The notes: generated from the letters alone by a model not told the origin. Positions 19,090 through 28,879 are shown, counted from the first letter of the stretch. The stretch is DNA of 64,000 nt from Halohasta litchfieldiae (GCF_002788215.1 NZ_CP024845.1:1550001-1614000); one strand, 5' to 3'. Numbers and translations are program-made.

Positions 19090-20640
19090 ATGACGATGGA
19101 CGACCGGATCGAAGAGCTTCGCGCAAAGCGAGAGGCTGCCGCAAAAGGTGGCGGCGAAGACCGTATCGCCAAACAACACGACAAGGGGAAGATGACCGCC
19201 CGCGAGCGGATCGACTACTTCCTCGACGAGGGCACCTTCCACGAGTTCGACCAGTTCCGGACCCACCGGAACCATACGTTCGGGATGGAAGAACAACAGA
19301 TCGCGACCGATGGCGTCGTTACCGGCTACGGCGAAGTCAACGGGCGCACTGTGTTCGTGTTTGCCCACGATTTTACCGTCTTCGGCGGCTCGCTGGGCGA
19401 GGTCTTTGCAGAAAAGATCTGTAAGGTCATGGATCGGGCTATGGAGGTCGGCGCACCGCTTATCGGGCTCAACGATTCGGCTGGTGCACGCATTCAGGAG
19501 GGCGTTGGCTCGCTGGCTGGCTTCGGCGAAATCTTCCAGCGAAACACCGACGCCAGCGGCGTCATCCCACAGATCTCGGGGATTATGGGCCCCTGTGCAG
19601 GCGGTGCCGTTTACTCGCCGGCGATCACTGACTTCGTGTTCATGGTCAAAGACACGAGCCACATGTTCATCACCGGGCCGGACGTCGTCGAGACCGTCAC
19701 CGGCGAACAGGTGAGTTTCGACGAACTCGGCGGGGCAGTAACCCACGCCTCCACGTCGGGGGCGGCCCATTTCGCGGTCGACGACGAGAAGGAAGCCCTC
19801 GATGAGATCGCTCTCCTCCTTTCGTATCTCCCACAGAACAACGTCGAGGACCCACCGCGAGTCGACCCATGGGACGACCCCGACCGCCGAACCGACGAAC
19901 TGGCGAACATCGTTCCCAAGGCCCCCAGAAAGCCCTACGACGCGATCAAGGTAATCGACGAACTCGTCGACGAAGGCTCGTTTTTCGAGGTCCACGAGAG
20001 CTTTGCGAAAAATATCGTCGTCGGATTTGGGCGGCTTGACGGCCACTCGGTCGGCATCGTCGCCAACCAACCCCGCGTGAATGCTGGCACGCTCGATATC
20101 GAAGCCTCGGAGAAAGGTGCACGGTTCGTCCGGTTCTGTGATGCCTTTAATATTCCAATCCTCACCCTCGAAGACGTCCCCGGCTTCATGCCCGGCACCG
20201 ATCAGGAACACGGCGGGATCATTCGCCACGGCGCGAAACTGCTGTATGCCTACTCCGAGGCAACGGTTCCACTGCTGACCGTTATCACGCGCAAAGCCTA
20301 CGGTGGGGCCTACTGTGTGATGGCCTCGAAACACATCGGCGGCGACGTGAACTATGCGTGGCCGACCGCCGAAATCGCAGTGATGGGGCCAAAAGGTGCG
20401 GTCAACATTCTCTACCGGCGGGAGTTGGAGGAGGCCGACGATCCCGAGGCTCGCAGACAGGAGCTGATCGACGAGTACCGCGAGGAGTTCGCCAATCCGT
20501 ACACCGCGGCCGACCGAGGATTTATTGACGATGTCATCGAACCCGGAGAGACACGCCAGCGGCTGATCGACGACCTCGATATGCTGCTGTCGAAGCGCGA
20601 GGAGAAACCCTCGAAGAAACACGGCAACATCCCGATCTAA
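19090..20640 (+). CDS. pccB: Propionyl/acyl-CoA carboxylase carboxyltransferase (beta) subunit
   Basis: 516 aa, the family length. Both halves of the crotonase-like carboxyltransferase are visible: [22 protein letters not shown] and [18 protein letters not shown] in the N half, VGIVANQP and [33 protein letters not shown] in the C half. It transfers carboxylate from biotin to propionyl- or acetyl-CoA. pccX follows two bases after the stop, and the biotin carboxylase/carrier subunit lies 2.4 kb downstream. An ATG six bases further in (19096) is an alternative start. Confidence 0.93.
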   Translation: MTMDDRIEELRAKREAAAKGGGEDRIAKQHDKGKMTARERIDYFLDEGTFHEFDQFRTHRNHTFGMEEQQIATDGVVTGYGEVNGRTVFVFAHDFTVFGGSLGEVFAEKICKVMDRAMEVGAPLIGLNDSAGARIQEGVGSLAGFGEIFQRNTDASGVIPQISGIMGPCAGGAVYSPAITDFVFMVKDTSHMFITGPDVVETVTGEQVSFDELGGAVTHASTSGAAHFAVDDEKEALDEIALLLSYLPQNNVEDPPRVDPWDDPDRRTDELANIVPKAPRKPYDAIKVIDELVDEGSFFEVHESFAKNIVVGFGRLDGHSVGIVANQPRVNAGTLDIEASEKGARFVRFCDAFNIPILTLEDVPGFMPGTDQEHGGIIRHGAKLLYAYSEATVPLLTVITRKAYGGAYCVMASKHIGGDVNYAWPTAEIAVMGPKGAVNILYRRELEEADDPEARRQELIDEYREEFANPYTAADRGFIDDVIEPGETRQRLIDDLDMLLSKREEKPSKKHGNIPI

Positions 20641-20642
20641 CG

Positions 20643-20981
20643 ATGGCCACCGATTCCGCGTTCGTCGACGAGCCAGCCGATGCCGACAGCGAGGCGGCCG
20701 TCGAGGAGACCGTGAGAGTCTCACCGGCCGACATTGAGGGGCTGGCCAACGCCGACGACAGCGAGGCTGCGGCCATCGCGGTCGCCATTGCGGCCCACCT
20801 GCGAGATCAACAGGTAGCCGCCGCGGCCGCGGCAGCAACCGCCGAAGACGACGACGGCGAGAGTCGACGGAGTTGGGCGTTTGCCGGTCGACTCGAAGCC
20901 ATCGGCGAGTCGGCCAACCGACCGCCGAGCAACACGCCGAAAGACGGCTGGACCGCGGCGAGTCGCGCCGACCGCTTTTAA
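20643..20981 (+). CDS. pccX: PccX-type small subunit / acc operon protein
   Basis: 112 aa, very acidic. A central helix (DSEAAAIAVAIAAHLRDQQVAAAAAAA) and a basic-aromatic C-terminus (RRSWAFAGRLEAIG, WTAASRADRF) match what I recall of the haloarchaeal PccX. PccX was shown in Haloferax mediterranei to be required for propionyl-CoA carboxylase activity. The gene starts two bases after pccB, so the two are coupled. Assignment rests on context plus the C-terminal motif. Confidence 0.8.
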   Translation: MATDSAFVDEPADADSEAAVEETVRVSPADIEGLANADDSEAAAIAVAIAAHLRDQQVAAAAAAATAEDDDGESRRSWAFAGRLEAIGESANRPPSNTPKDGWTAASRADRF

Positions 20982-20988
20982 ATACTGT

Positions 20989-21348
20989 TTACGGTAGTTT
21001 CAGGTAGTGGTGACCCTGTTGCTGGGCGCGGACGACTTCGGCGATGCCGGATTGGACCACCGTCGCTCCCTCGGCAATCTCCTCGGGGTCGTAATCGAAC
21101 CGGGTCAGCGAGTTCGAACAGACGCTGATTGTGACGCCTGCCTCCGCCATTTTCGTGATCTTGAACGCATCCGGCGAGCCAGCCAACAGGAACCGAACGG
21201 CGGGGCCGTTGACGACAACCGACATCTCCTCGGGCGGCGTCGACACCGAGCGATCCCTGACGAGGTTCTGGAGGTTTCGGAGGGCCATCTCCCAGCCGCT
21301 GGCCTCGTCGGTCGTGATATGGACGACGGTCTCCTGTCGGCCGGTCAT
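20989..21348 (-). CDS. DsrE family sulfur-relay-like protein
   Basis: 119 aa. The DsrE/DsrF-like pattern is seen in VVHITTDEASGWEMALRNLQNLV, VVVNGPAVRFLLAG and VTISVCSNSLTRFD, where the last cysteine (C97 region) is at the position that carries sulfur in DsrE-type proteins. The start overlaps the stop of the glutaredoxin-like gene by four bases. This suggests a thiol or sulfur-transfer pair. It converges on pccX with only seven bases between stops. Confidence 0.85.
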   Translation of the reverse strand: MTGRQETVVHITTDEASGWEMALRNLQNLVRDRSVSTPPEEMSVVVNGPAVRFLLAGSPDAFKITKMAEAGVTISVCSNSLTRFDYDPEEIAEGATVVQSGIAEVVRAQQQGHHYLKLP

Positions 21349-21611
21349 TGCTGGGTGGCTGCGGTCGTGTCGTAGTTGTTCTTGAGATACGACGAGATGT
21401 CGCCGCTGTCTGCGACCCAGCCGTTGGGATGATCGTTGTCAACCAACACCGGAACACCACGCTGGCCGGTCAGTGAGTCGAGTTCCTCGCGGTCGGCTCT
21501 CGCCTCGGGAACGATGACCTCCTCATACTCGATTGACAACACGTCAAGCACGCGGCGGACACGTTTCGAGTACGGACAATCCGGGCGGTCGTACAGTGTG
21601 AGGGTTGGCAT
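21345..21611 (-). CDS. Glutaredoxin/GST N-terminal domain protein
   Basis: 88 aa from the ATG at 21611. A thioredoxin fold of glutaredoxin type: LTLYDRPDCPYSKRVRRVLD contains a single active-site cysteine (CPYS, monothiol-like), and GVPVLVD is the cis-proline loop. It probably reduces protein or low-molecular thiols (haloarchaea use gamma-glutamylcysteine). Coupled to the DsrE gene by a 4-base overlap. An upstream in-frame start at 21725 adds residues unlike the family. A TATA-like AATATATT lies about 25 bases upstream of 21611. Confidence 0.88.
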   Translation of the reverse strand: MPTLTLYDRPDCPYSKRVRRVLDVLSIEYEEVIVPEARADREELDSLTGQRGVPVLVDNDHPNGWVADSGDISSYLKNNYDTTAATQQ

Positions 21612-21789
21612 ACACGAGTGGGTTATTGTCCTCCAATATATTCTGTTTTCAATATGTGTCCGAATAGAATGGGAATTCGTTCTAGATTTCGCCCCATCGC
21701 TTTCGAACAGTCGACGAAGAACCACCGTAGAGTATCAGGGCTGATAATCCACCCGGACGTTATATGATGCTCCCTCCCCGAGGAAGCGT

Positions 21790-22647
21790 ATGTCACTGAA
21801 CGACGGGGCGACTGAGGATTCGAGTGAGGTAGCCGACTCACTCGATTCGCTGTACGAGACCTCGGCGCAGATCGCCGACGGGATCGATACGATTGCCGAC
21901 CGGGCACACGAGCAGTCAAACGGGATGCGCGAGGTGTCGGCGGAGGTCGCCGATCTCAGCGCCGCCGTCGAGGAGATCGCCTCCTCCTCCGAGGAGGTCG
22001 CTATCGCCGCCGAGCAGGCCGACGACCGCGCCCGCGAGGGCGAAGACGCCACCGAAGCCGTGGTCGAGGCGATGGAGGAGATCCAGTCCTCAACCGAGGA
22101 AGCCATGCAGGAACTCCGAACCATCCGCCAAGGCGTCGAGGAGATCACCGAACTGGCCGACATGATCGACGAAATCGCCGACCAGACCAACCTGCTGGCG
22201 CTCAACGCCTCAATCGAGGCCGCCAGAGTCGGCGAGGCGGGCGCCGGGTTCGCGGTCGTCGCCGACGAGATCAAATCGCTGGCCCAAGAGTCCCGCGATC
22301 AGGCGACCGATATCGACAGCACGGTCGAACGCATCACCAGCGACGCCGAACAGGCTGTCGAGAGCCTCGAAACCAGCGTCGACGAGGTCGAAACCGGGAT
22401 GGAGCGGGCCAACACCGCCAAATCGAGTCTCGACGAGATCACCGACGCCGTGGGTGAGGTCACCGCAGGCGTCGACGAGGTCGCTGCCGCCACCGACGAG
22501 CAGGCCAAAAGCGCGACGACGGTCGCCTCGATGGTCGACCAGACCGCAACCAATGCCGACGAGATCGACACCGCGGCCAGCGAAATCACGGATTCGGTGA
22601 GTTCGCAGGTCCAACGAATCGAAGCACTCCGCAATCAGGTCGACTGA
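21790..22647 (+). CDS. Soluble methyl-accepting chemotaxis-type signalling protein without sensor domain
   Basis: 285 aa, almost entirely a long antiparallel coiled coil. The highly conserved hairpin tip lies at about 128-160 (EIADQTNLLALNASIEAAR, GEAGAGFAVVADEIKSLA), the part that binds CheA and CheW. There is no membrane segment, HAMP or recognisable ligand-binding domain; only about 20 acidic residues precede the first helix. In haloarchaea such soluble transducers (Htr type) exist, but most have an extra sensor domain. A TATA-like TTATATGA is found about 25 bases upstream. What signal it could sense is not evident. Confidence 0.9.
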   Translation: MSLNDGATEDSSEVADSLDSLYETSAQIADGIDTIADRAHEQSNGMREVSAEVADLSAAVEEIASSSEEVAIAAEQADDRAREGEDATEAVVEAMEEIQSSTEEAMQELRTIRQGVEEITELADMIDEIADQTNLLALNASIEAARVGEAGAGFAVVADEIKSLAQESRDQATDIDSTVERITSDAEQAVESLETSVDEVETGMERANTAKSSLDEITDAVGEVTAGVDEVAAATDEQAKSATTVASMVDQTATNADEIDTAASEITDSVSSQVQRIEALRNQVD

Positions 22648-22649
22648 TT

Positions 22650-22862
22650 TTAAAACCGGTACTCGTCGTCAGCCCCATCGTCGACCGGTGGCTGTTGGAG
22701 TGATACCGACCGCGTCACGATTGCCGGGGCGATGACGGCGACGCCGACGAACGCGCCGAACTGGATCGGCAGCGCGATTTCTGTGAGCGCGCCCAAAAAG
22801 AAATAGAGCGTCGCTCCGGCGACGATTGCGGTCCACTGTATCTGCTTGCCTGTGAGGTTCAT
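22650..22862 (-). CDS. Small two-span membrane protein
   Basis: 70 aa. Two hydrophobic helices (IQWTAIVAGATLYFFLGAL and FGAFVGVAVIAPAIVT) are followed by an acidic tail ending DDEYRF. Family not recognised. It converges with the MCP gene, two bases between stops. Confidence 0.7.
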   Translation of the reverse strand: MNLTGKQIQWTAIVAGATLYFFLGALTEIALPIQFGAFVGVAVIAPAIVTRSVSLQQPPVDDGADDEYRF

Positions 22863-23018
22863 ATCAGGGACATTGAGTCGGTGTATCTGACTGTTCCGAT
22901 TTGCGGGACGGTTGACAGCAGTCGGGCCAGTAGCTATCAGTATCCGTGACTAACTGGCCGGTTTCCGACAGGGTCGACCGATAGAATGAGGTGGCCGATG
23001 AGCAAATAGACGGACAAG

Positions 23019-24821
23019 ATGTTCAGCAAGGTTCTGGTCGCCAACCGCGGTGAGATCGCGGTTCGCGTGATGCGCGCCTGCGAGGAACTCGGAGTACGGA
23101 CGGTGGCCGTCTACAGCGAGGCCGACAAGCACGGTGGCCACGTCCGGTATGCCGACGAGGCCTACAACATCGGTCCCGCACGCGCCGCCGACTCCTATCT
23201 CGATCACGAGGCCGTACTCGACGCCGCCGAAAAGGCCGGGGCAGACGCCATTCACCCCGGCTACGGCTTTCTGGCCGAAAACGCCGAGTTCGCGGCCAAA
23301 GTCGACGACCGCGGCTTCACGTGGATCGGCCCGGATGCCCAAGCGATGGAATCGCTCGGCGAGAAAACCAAGGCTCGCTCGCTCATGCAAGAGGCAGATG
23401 TGCCGGTGGTCCCCGGCACGACCGAGCCAGTCACCTCCGTCGACGAAATCACCGATGTCGCCGAAGAGTACGGCTACCCCGTTGCGATCAAAGCGGAGGG
23501 TGGCGGCGGCGGCCGCGGCCTGAAGGTCGTCCACAGCGAGGATGAGGTCGAAGAACAGTTCGAAACCGCCCAACGCGAGGGCGAGGCCTACTTCGATAAC
23601 GATTCGGTCTACGTCGAGAAGTATCTCGAAGCCCCCCACCACATCGAGGTCCAAATTATCGCCGACCACCACGGCAACGTCCGGCATCTCGGCGAGCGGG
23701 ACTGCTCGCTCCAGCGCCGCCACCAGAAAGTGATCGAAGAGGCACCCTCATCGATCCTCACCGACGACCTCCGCGAGCAGATCGGCGAGGCCGCCAAACG
23801 GGGCGTCGACGCCGCCAACTACACCAACGCCGGTACGGTGGAGTTCCTCGTCGAAGACGGCGAGTTCTTTTTCATGGAGGTCAACACCCGGATTCAGGTC
23901 GAACACACCGTCACCGAACAGATCACGGGAATCGACATCGTCAAATGGCAGCTCCGGATCGCCGCCGACGAGGAGTTGGCGTTTGAACAGGCGGATGTCG
24001 ACATCGAGGGCCACGCTATGGAGTTCCGGATCAACGCCGAAAACCCAGCCAAGAACTTCGAGCCCGCATCCGGCACGCTCGAAACCTACGATCCGGCAGG
24101 CGGCATCGGGGTCCGGATCGATGACGCGATTCGGCAGGGCGACGAGATCGGCGGCGACTACGATTCGATGATCGCCAAACTCATCATTTCGGCGGGTGAC
24201 CGAGAGGAGTGTCTCACCCGCTCCGAGCGGGCCCTCTCGGAGTTCGAGATCGAGGGGTTCCACACGATCATCCCGTTCCACCGACTCATGCTGACCGACG
24301 AGGCCTTTTCGAACGGCGAGCACACCACGAACTATCTCGACGAGGTCCTCGACCACAGCCGAATCGAGGAGGCGGTCTCCCAGTGGGGGCCGATGAACGA
24401 TGGGAGCGAAACCGGCGAGGAAGACGAGGAGCCGACCGAGCGCGACTTCACCGTCGAGGTCAACGGCAAGCGATTCGAAGTCTCGCTCGAAGAGCAGGGC
24501 GCGCCACCGATCACTGTCGAGTCGGGCAACCCCGGCGGGAACAGTGGGATGGCCCGACCGCCGCAGGCCCAAACCGAGGACGAAGAGGAGAGTGTCAGTG
24601 TCGAGGGTGGCGACACAGTCACCGCCGAGATGCAGGGAACGATCCTCTCGGTCGACGTCGAAGAGGGCGACGAGGTCTCCCCTGACGACGTGGTCTGCGT
24701 TTTGGAGGCGATGAAGATGGAAAACGACGTGGTCACCGAACGTGGCGGCACTGTGACTCAGATTATGGTTGGCGAAGGAGATAGTGTCGACATGGGCGAC
24801 GTACTCGTCGTCCTCGAATAG
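23019..24821 (+). CDS. pccA: Propionyl/acetyl-CoA carboxylase biotin carboxylase + biotin carrier (alpha) subunit
   Basis: 600 aa. Biotin carboxylase domain: [22 protein letters not shown]-grasp with [54 protein letters not shown] charged linker (about 460-530) leads to the carrier domain with [10 protein letters not shown], biotinyl lysine K566. It carboxylates biotin with bicarbonate and ATP and works with PccB and PccX encoded 2.4 kb upstream. Haloarchaeal enzymes of this type act on propionyl-CoA and sometimes acetyl-CoA. Confidence 0.94.
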   Translation: MFSKVLVANRGEIAVRVMRACEELGVRTVAVYSEADKHGGHVRYADEAYNIGPARAADSYLDHEAVLDAAEKAGADAIHPGYGFLAENAEFAAKVDDRGFTWIGPDAQAMESLGEKTKARSLMQEADVPVVPGTTEPVTSVDEITDVAEEYGYPVAIKAEGGGGGRGLKVVHSEDEVEEQFETAQREGEAYFDNDSVYVEKYLEAPHHIEVQIIADHHGNVRHLGERDCSLQRRHQKVIEEAPSSILTDDLREQIGEAAKRGVDAANYTNAGTVEFLVEDGEFFFMEVNTRIQVEHTVTEQITGIDIVKWQLRIAADEELAFEQADVDIEGHAMEFRINAENPAKNFEPASGTLETYDPAGGIGVRIDDAIRQGDEIGGDYDSMIAKLIISAGDREECLTRSERALSEFEIEGFHTIIPFHRLMLTDEAFSNGEHTTNYLDEVLDHSRIEEAVSQWGPMNDGSETGEEDEEPTERDFTVEVNGKRFEVSLEEQGAPPITVESGNPGGNSGMARPPQAQTEDEEESVSVEGGDTVTAEMQGTILSVDVEEGDEVSPDDVVCVLEAMKMENDVVTERGGTVTQIMVGEGDSVDMGDVLVVLE

Positions 24822-24873
24822 TCAGTTCCGACTCGCAGCAACTGTTTTTCAGGCTGGCCGCAAAATCTCTGCT

Positions 24874-26097
24874 ATGGCCACGATCAAGGACAGCGTCCAC
24901 GACCACATCGAGATCGAGGGCGTCGCCGAGGCCCTCTTGGACACCCCGACGGTCCAGCGGCTCCGCCACATCAAACAGTTAGGGACCGTCCAACTCGTCT
25001 ATCCCTCGGCCAACCACACGCGGTTCGAACACAGTCTCGGCGTCTACCATCTCGCCAACCGCGCACTGGGCGAGATCGGCATCGAAGGTCGACAGGCCGA
25101 GCGCGTCCGGGCGGCGGCGCTGCTCCACGACGTCGGCCACGGTCCGTTCAGCCACAACATTGAGGAACTCACCCACCGATACACGGGCAAATACCACGAC
25201 GACGTCGACGAACTCCTCGCAGAGGGGGAGGTCGGTGGCATCCTCCGAGACCACGATCTCGACCCCGCGCATATCGCGGGCCTCGTGGCCGGAGATGGGC
25301 AGTTCGGCCAGCTCGTTTCGGGCGAACTCGATGTCGACCGCATGGACTACCTCGTGCGGGACGCCCACCACACCGGCGTCCCCTACGGGACTATCGACAC
25401 CGAGCGACTGATTCGAGCGTTGACGTTCGTCGACGGCGAACTCGTCTTGGACGAAGGGAACGTCCAAACTGCCGAGAGTCTGCTGCTGGCTCGCGCCCTG
25501 ATGAATCCGACCGTCTACATGCACCCGGTCGCCCGGATCAGCAAGGCCATGCTGCGGCGGGCGAGCGAACGGCTCCTCAACGAAACCGCAATTGACGCCC
25601 ACCAACTCCGACGGATGGACGACCACGATCTGCTGGTTGCGCTGCGAAACACGCCCGAAACCCAAAGCTTCGCCGACCGATACAGTAGCCGACGCCTACT
25701 TAAAAAGGCCATCTGGGCCGAGCTACAGCATGTGCCGGACTCGCTGCTGGAGGCCGACCACGAGGAGATTCGGGACCTAGAGTCGACCATCGCCAACCGG
25801 GCGGATATTCCAGCCACCGACGTAATTGTCGAAGTGCCGGACGAGCCGACGATGCGGGAGTCGACGAGTCGCGTGATCGTCGGCGGCGAGATCAGAAATC
25901 TCGGCGATCAGTCGCCGTTAGTCAGTGCCTTACGGACCGCCCAGCAGGGACAGTGGCGGCTCGGCGTCTACACCCGACGGGAGGCAACTGATCGGGTGGG
26001 TCGACTGGCGGCCGAAGAACTCGGCCTCGAACTCCCGGATGGACTCATTCGGGAGACGCGTCGCGGACTGCACGCAACACTTGATGACTTTGAGTAG
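24874..26097 (+). CDS. HD-domain phosphohydrolase (dNTPase/YdhJ-like)
   Basis: 407 aa from the ATG at 24874. The HD core is near the N-terminus: RLRHIKQLG, NHTRFEHSLGVYHLA, AALLHDVGHGPFSHNIE and ELDVDRMDYLVRDAHHTGVPYG. These give the H..HD..D metal set, and SxR/H patterns typical of the deoxynucleotide triphosphohydrolase-like group. The C-terminal half resembles archaeal HD proteins of similar length. Substrate not proven. It starts 52 bases after pccA, same direction, possibly co-transcribed. Confidence 0.9.
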   Translation: MATIKDSVHDHIEIEGVAEALLDTPTVQRLRHIKQLGTVQLVYPSANHTRFEHSLGVYHLANRALGEIGIEGRQAERVRAAALLHDVGHGPFSHNIEELTHRYTGKYHDDVDELLAEGEVGGILRDHDLDPAHIAGLVAGDGQFGQLVSGELDVDRMDYLVRDAHHTGVPYGTIDTERLIRALTFVDGELVLDEGNVQTAESLLLARALMNPTVYMHPVARISKAMLRRASERLLNETAIDAHQLRRMDDHDLLVALRNTPETQSFADRYSSRRLLKKAIWAELQHVPDSLLEADHEEIRDLESTIANRADIPATDVIVEVPDEPTMRESTSRVIVGGEIRNLGDQSPLVSALRTAQQGQWRLGVYTRREATDRVGRLAAEELGLELPDGLIRETRRGLHATLDDFE

Positions 26098-26148
26098 AGA
26101 CTCGTGACGGTTCGGGGCTTTCAAGCCGCCCCACTCGAAGCCACCAGT

Positions 26149-27162
26149 ATGAACGTGGAAGGGACCATTCTTGTGGGTCCGGAGTTCGAGCCACGCGAGG
26201 GGCGCGTGGTGGTCGACGACGGCGAGATTCAGGCCATCGAGGAGACAGACACCGACTCGACCGACATTATCGTGCCGGCGTTCGTCAACGCCCACACCCA
26301 TATCGGCGACTCGATTGCCAAGGAGGCTGGCGGCGGGCTCTCGTTGGACGACTTGGTCGCGCCGCCGGACGGACTCAAACACCAACTGCTCCGAGAGACC
26401 GACCGCGAGACGACGGTCGACGCGATGGCGCGGTCACTGAAACTGATGGAGGAGACGGGGACAGCCGCCTTCATCGAGTTCCGCGAGGGCGGCGTCGACG
26501 GTGTCGCTATGCTCCGCGACGCACTGGCGGGTCGACGGATCGACCCCGTGATTCTCGGTCGGGAAACAGCGGCTGCAATGGAGGCAGGCGACGGCTTTGG
26601 AGCCTCCGGCCCACGGGACAACGACTTTGATCAGCTCCGCGACGCGACCCGACAGGCCGGGAAACTGTTTGGAATTCACGCGGGCGAGCGAGACCCCGAT
26701 GACATTCATCCCGCCTTAGATCTCGATCCCGATTTTCTGGTGCACTTGGTCCATGCCGAGGAGCCCCATCTCGACCGGATCGAGGACGGCGAGATTCCGG
26801 CGGTCGTCTGTCCACGGTCGAACCTCGTGACGAACGTCGGTGTGCCGCCGGTTCGCCAACTGACCGAGCGGACCACCGTCGCACTCGGCACCGACAACGT
26901 CATGATGAACAGCCCGTCGATGTTCCGCGAGATGGAGTTCCTCTCGAAACTCACGGATCTCTCAACAGAAACGATTTTGCGGATGGCAACCCTAAACGGC
27001 GCGAAAATCGCCGGGCTGAACTGCGGAGTCATTGAGGAGGGCCGGGACGCCAAACTGCTCGTTCTCGATGGCGACTCCGACAACCTCTGTTATGCCAAAG
27101 ACATCGTCCGGGCAGTCGTCCGACGCGCGGGGCAGGCTGATATCAAGCGCGTTCACCTCTGA
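26149..27162 (+). CDS. Amidohydrolase family protein
   Basis: 337 aa from the ATG at 26149. Metal-binding motifs of the superfamily: NAHTHIGD (HxH), GIHAGERD, LVHLVHAEEPHLDRI, and ALGTDNVMMNSP (final Asp). EEGRDAKLLVLDGD is the typical C-terminal beta-sandwich. It is shorter than SsnA/TrzN deaminases. Substrate unknown; an aminohydrolase on a small cyclic amide or imine is the usual role. The gene follows the HD gene by 51 bases. Confidence 0.88.
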   Translation: MNVEGTILVGPEFEPREGRVVVDDGEIQAIEETDTDSTDIIVPAFVNAHTHIGDSIAKEAGGGLSLDDLVAPPDGLKHQLLRETDRETTVDAMARSLKLMEETGTAAFIEFREGGVDGVAMLRDALAGRRIDPVILGRETAAAMEAGDGFGASGPRDNDFDQLRDATRQAGKLFGIHAGERDPDDIHPALDLDPDFLVHLVHAEEPHLDRIEDGEIPAVVCPRSNLVTNVGVPPVRQLTERTTVALGTDNVMMNSPSMFREMEFLSKLTDLSTETILRMATLNGAKIAGLNCGVIEEGRDAKLLVLDGDSDNLCYAKDIVRAVVRRAGQADIKRVHL

Positions 27163-27251
27163 AAAACCGACAGCACACAGATAGTCGACGAACGCAGACT
27201 GTCACCAAAAATGTCAGAATTGTTTTATGAGTTGGTTCTTTACCATATAGT

Positions 27252-27494
27252 ATGGCTCAGCGGACAACAGCCGACGAGCAACGCTCCCGAGAAGAGGTCG
27301 AAGACTACCTGCAAACGCTTGCAGACGCCTTCGGCAACGGCGAGGAGTCGATCAGTATTCCGGTCGGCAACAAGACCGTCGACCTCTCACCGCCGGAGGA
27401 TGCGGTTGGGCTGTCGGTCGACGTCGTCGAGCGATCATCGCGACTACGCGGGGACTACGAGAAGATCGAACTCGAACTGGCCTGGAAGCGGTAG
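27252..27494 (+). CDS. Amphi-Trp domain protein
   Basis: 80 aa, acidic. SREEVEDYLQTLADAFG, IPVGNKTVDLSPP and the ending YEKIELELAWKR match the amphi-Trp domain found in short haloarchaeal proteins, named for an amphipathic strand with a near-terminal Trp. Function unknown. An A/T-rich box (about 27222-27232) lies 20-30 bases upstream, consistent with a leaderless transcript. Confidence 0.85.
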   Translation: MAQRTTADEQRSREEVEDYLQTLADAFGNGEESISIPVGNKTVDLSPPEDAVGLSVDVVERSSRLRGDYEKIELELAWKR

Positions 27495-27617
27495 CTCCCG
27501 ATTCGGGCGAAAAAGACCGTTTCGAGGCTCCAGACGGGCAGTTGCGTATGGCTGATAATGAATGATGAAGTCGTTTACGGTGGCTTTAAGAATATCGGGC
27601 GCGACGGTTCAGTTGCA

Positions 27618-27812
27618 ATGGCGCAAGGAACCGTTGATTTCTTCAACGACACAGGCGGCTACGGATTTATCGAAACTGACGATGCTGACGACGACGTCTT
27701 CTTCCACATGGAAGACGTTGGCGGCCCGGACCTCGAGGAAGGTCAGGACGTCGAGTTCGACATTGAGCAGTCCCCGAAGGGTCCACGAGCGGCCAACGTC
27801 ACCCGCCTTTAA
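27618..27812 (+). CDS. cspA: Cold-shock domain protein
   Basis: 64 aa from the ATG at 27618. RNP1-like GGYGFIET and RNP2-like DVFFHMEDV motifs lie on the five-strand cold-shock barrel. It binds single-stranded RNA or DNA, and haloarchaea usually have several copies. A TATA-like CTTTAAGAATAT is about 20-30 bases upstream. A hairpin-plus-T terminator candidate follows at 27860. Confidence 0.95.
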   Translation: MAQGTVDFFNDTGGYGFIETDDADDDVFFHMEDVGGPDLEEGQDVEFDIEQSPKGPRAANVTRL

Positions 27813-27859
27813 GGCTGGGTCGACCACTGTGCGATAACGACGCGTCGCGGTATCGACGC

Positions 27860-27879
27860 AATCCGTTCTGCGGATTTTT
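27860..27879 (+). terminator. Hairpin plus T-run after cspA
   Basis: AATCCG (27860-27865) pairs with CGGATT (27871-27876) across a 5-base loop, followed at once by TTT. It lies 48 bases after the cold-shock stop codon. Confidence 0.45.
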
Positions 27880-27922
27880 CCGATTGTGAGCGGTGCTACT
27901 GCATCGACCACGATCTCCCCGT

Positions 27923-27972
27923 CGACAGCGATGCTACTGCATCGACAGCGATGCCGCCGCATCGACAGAGCA
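27923..27972. repeat. Short 20-bp tandem repeat in a non-coding stretch
   Basis: CGACAGCGATG plus CTACTGCAT at 27923-27942 is followed by a near copy at 27943-27962 (CGACAGCGATG, CCGCCGCAT) and a degenerate third unit. TGCTACTGCATCGAC also occurs at 27894-27908 and 27932-27946. The stretch between cspA and the CAP gene (27813-28140) otherwise holds the terminator and the hairpin described separately; I see no gene in it. Confidence 0.6.
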
Positions 27973-28066
27973 GCAACAGTACCGACGAAACCGACTGTCG
28001 CTGTCGACGACGGCTCATATCAGCTGAATTAGAATAATAGGGCCAGCCGACCAACAAGTGGTATCA

Positions 28067-28092
28067 TGCTCTCAGTGATGGAACTGGGAGCA
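28067..28092 (+). other. Strong hairpin in the leader of the CAP-domain gene
   Basis: TGCTCTCAGT (28067-28076) pairs over all ten positions (one G-U) with ACTGGGAGCA (28083-28092) around a GATGGA loop. An A/T-rich TTAGAATAAT lies about 30 bases upstream and could be its TATA box. The hairpin would then begin the 5' leader of the gene starting at 28141, or a small RNA of its own. Confidence 0.4.
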
Positions 28093-28140
28093 CTGCCCTC
28101 CAATGATTGAGACACTGCTGCAAAATCGGGTATCTGACCA

Positions 28141-28833
28141 ATGATCCGCGTGTTCGACGTCCTGCTTCGCATCGTCGCTCGGATGATGCTGTTCTACCTC
28201 GTCATCATCGGCCTCGTTGCGACCGGCGGCTTTGCCGGGTACGGGCCGTTAGCAGAGGATTTATCGGACGAAGAGGTACCGTTTCTGACGCCCTCTATCG
28301 AGGCGATCAGTAATCTCGGCTCGGAGAGCCCGGTCGACCTCGACAACCAAACGGTCACACAGAACGCGACAGTAGCCGACGAGCAGGCGGTCGAACGACT
28401 GATACACCAGAAAGTCAACGACGAACGCACTGCCGAGGGGCTTGACCCCCTAGAGGCTGACGCCGACCTCCGGCGCGTTGCTCGCAACCACAGCGCAGAT
28501 ATGATCGCCGACGGCTACGTGGGCCACGAGAGTCCCGACGGCATAACCCCCAAAGATCGACTCTCGGCGGCGGGTTGTTCGGCTGGCGGCGAAAACGTTG
28601 CTCAGTCGTGGATCGATAGACCGGTCTCAGTCGACGGCCAGCGGATCGTCGCCGAAAACGAATCGGAGCTGGCAACCCATTTAGTCAACCAGTGGATGGC
28701 GTCGCCGGGCCACCGCGAGAACATCCTCCGAGAGTCGTTTGCCGAAGGCGGTGTCGGCGTGCTGATCACTGACGACAACAAAGTATATGCGACCCACAAC
28801 TTCTGTGCAGGATCGGGGGGCGGCCTCTTTTAA
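28141..28833 (+). CDS. CAP-domain (SCP/PR-1 type) extracellular protein
   Basis: 230 aa. One N-terminal membrane segment (about 8-36) then an acidic linker. The CAP domain starts near residue 80: HQKVNDERTAEGLDPL, NHSADMIADGYVGHESPDG (His and Glu of the CAP cavity), GENVAQSW and SPGHRENILRESFAEGGVGV. Two cysteines (in AAGCSAGG and HNFCAGSG) could form a disulfide. The family's molecular role in prokaryotes is unsettled. A strong RNA hairpin candidate lies in its leader. Confidence 0.9.
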   Translation: MIRVFDVLLRIVARMMLFYLVIIGLVATGGFAGYGPLAEDLSDEEVPFLTPSIEAISNLGSESPVDLDNQTVTQNATVADEQAVERLIHQKVNDERTAEGLDPLEADADLRRVARNHSADMIADGYVGHESPDGITPKDRLSAAGCSAGGENVAQSWIDRPVSVDGQRIVAENESELATHLVNQWMASPGHRENILRESFAEGGVGVLITDDNKVYATHNFCAGSGGGLF

Positions 28834-28879
28834 GTATGTTGTCCGGTACAATGAAATCCACCACGCACAAAGGACGTTT

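Noticed and set aside
24769-24873. Longer N-terminus for the HD-domain gene
   Set aside because: The extension overlaps the end of pccA and does not resemble HD proteins; the family start MATIKDSVHDH is at 24874.
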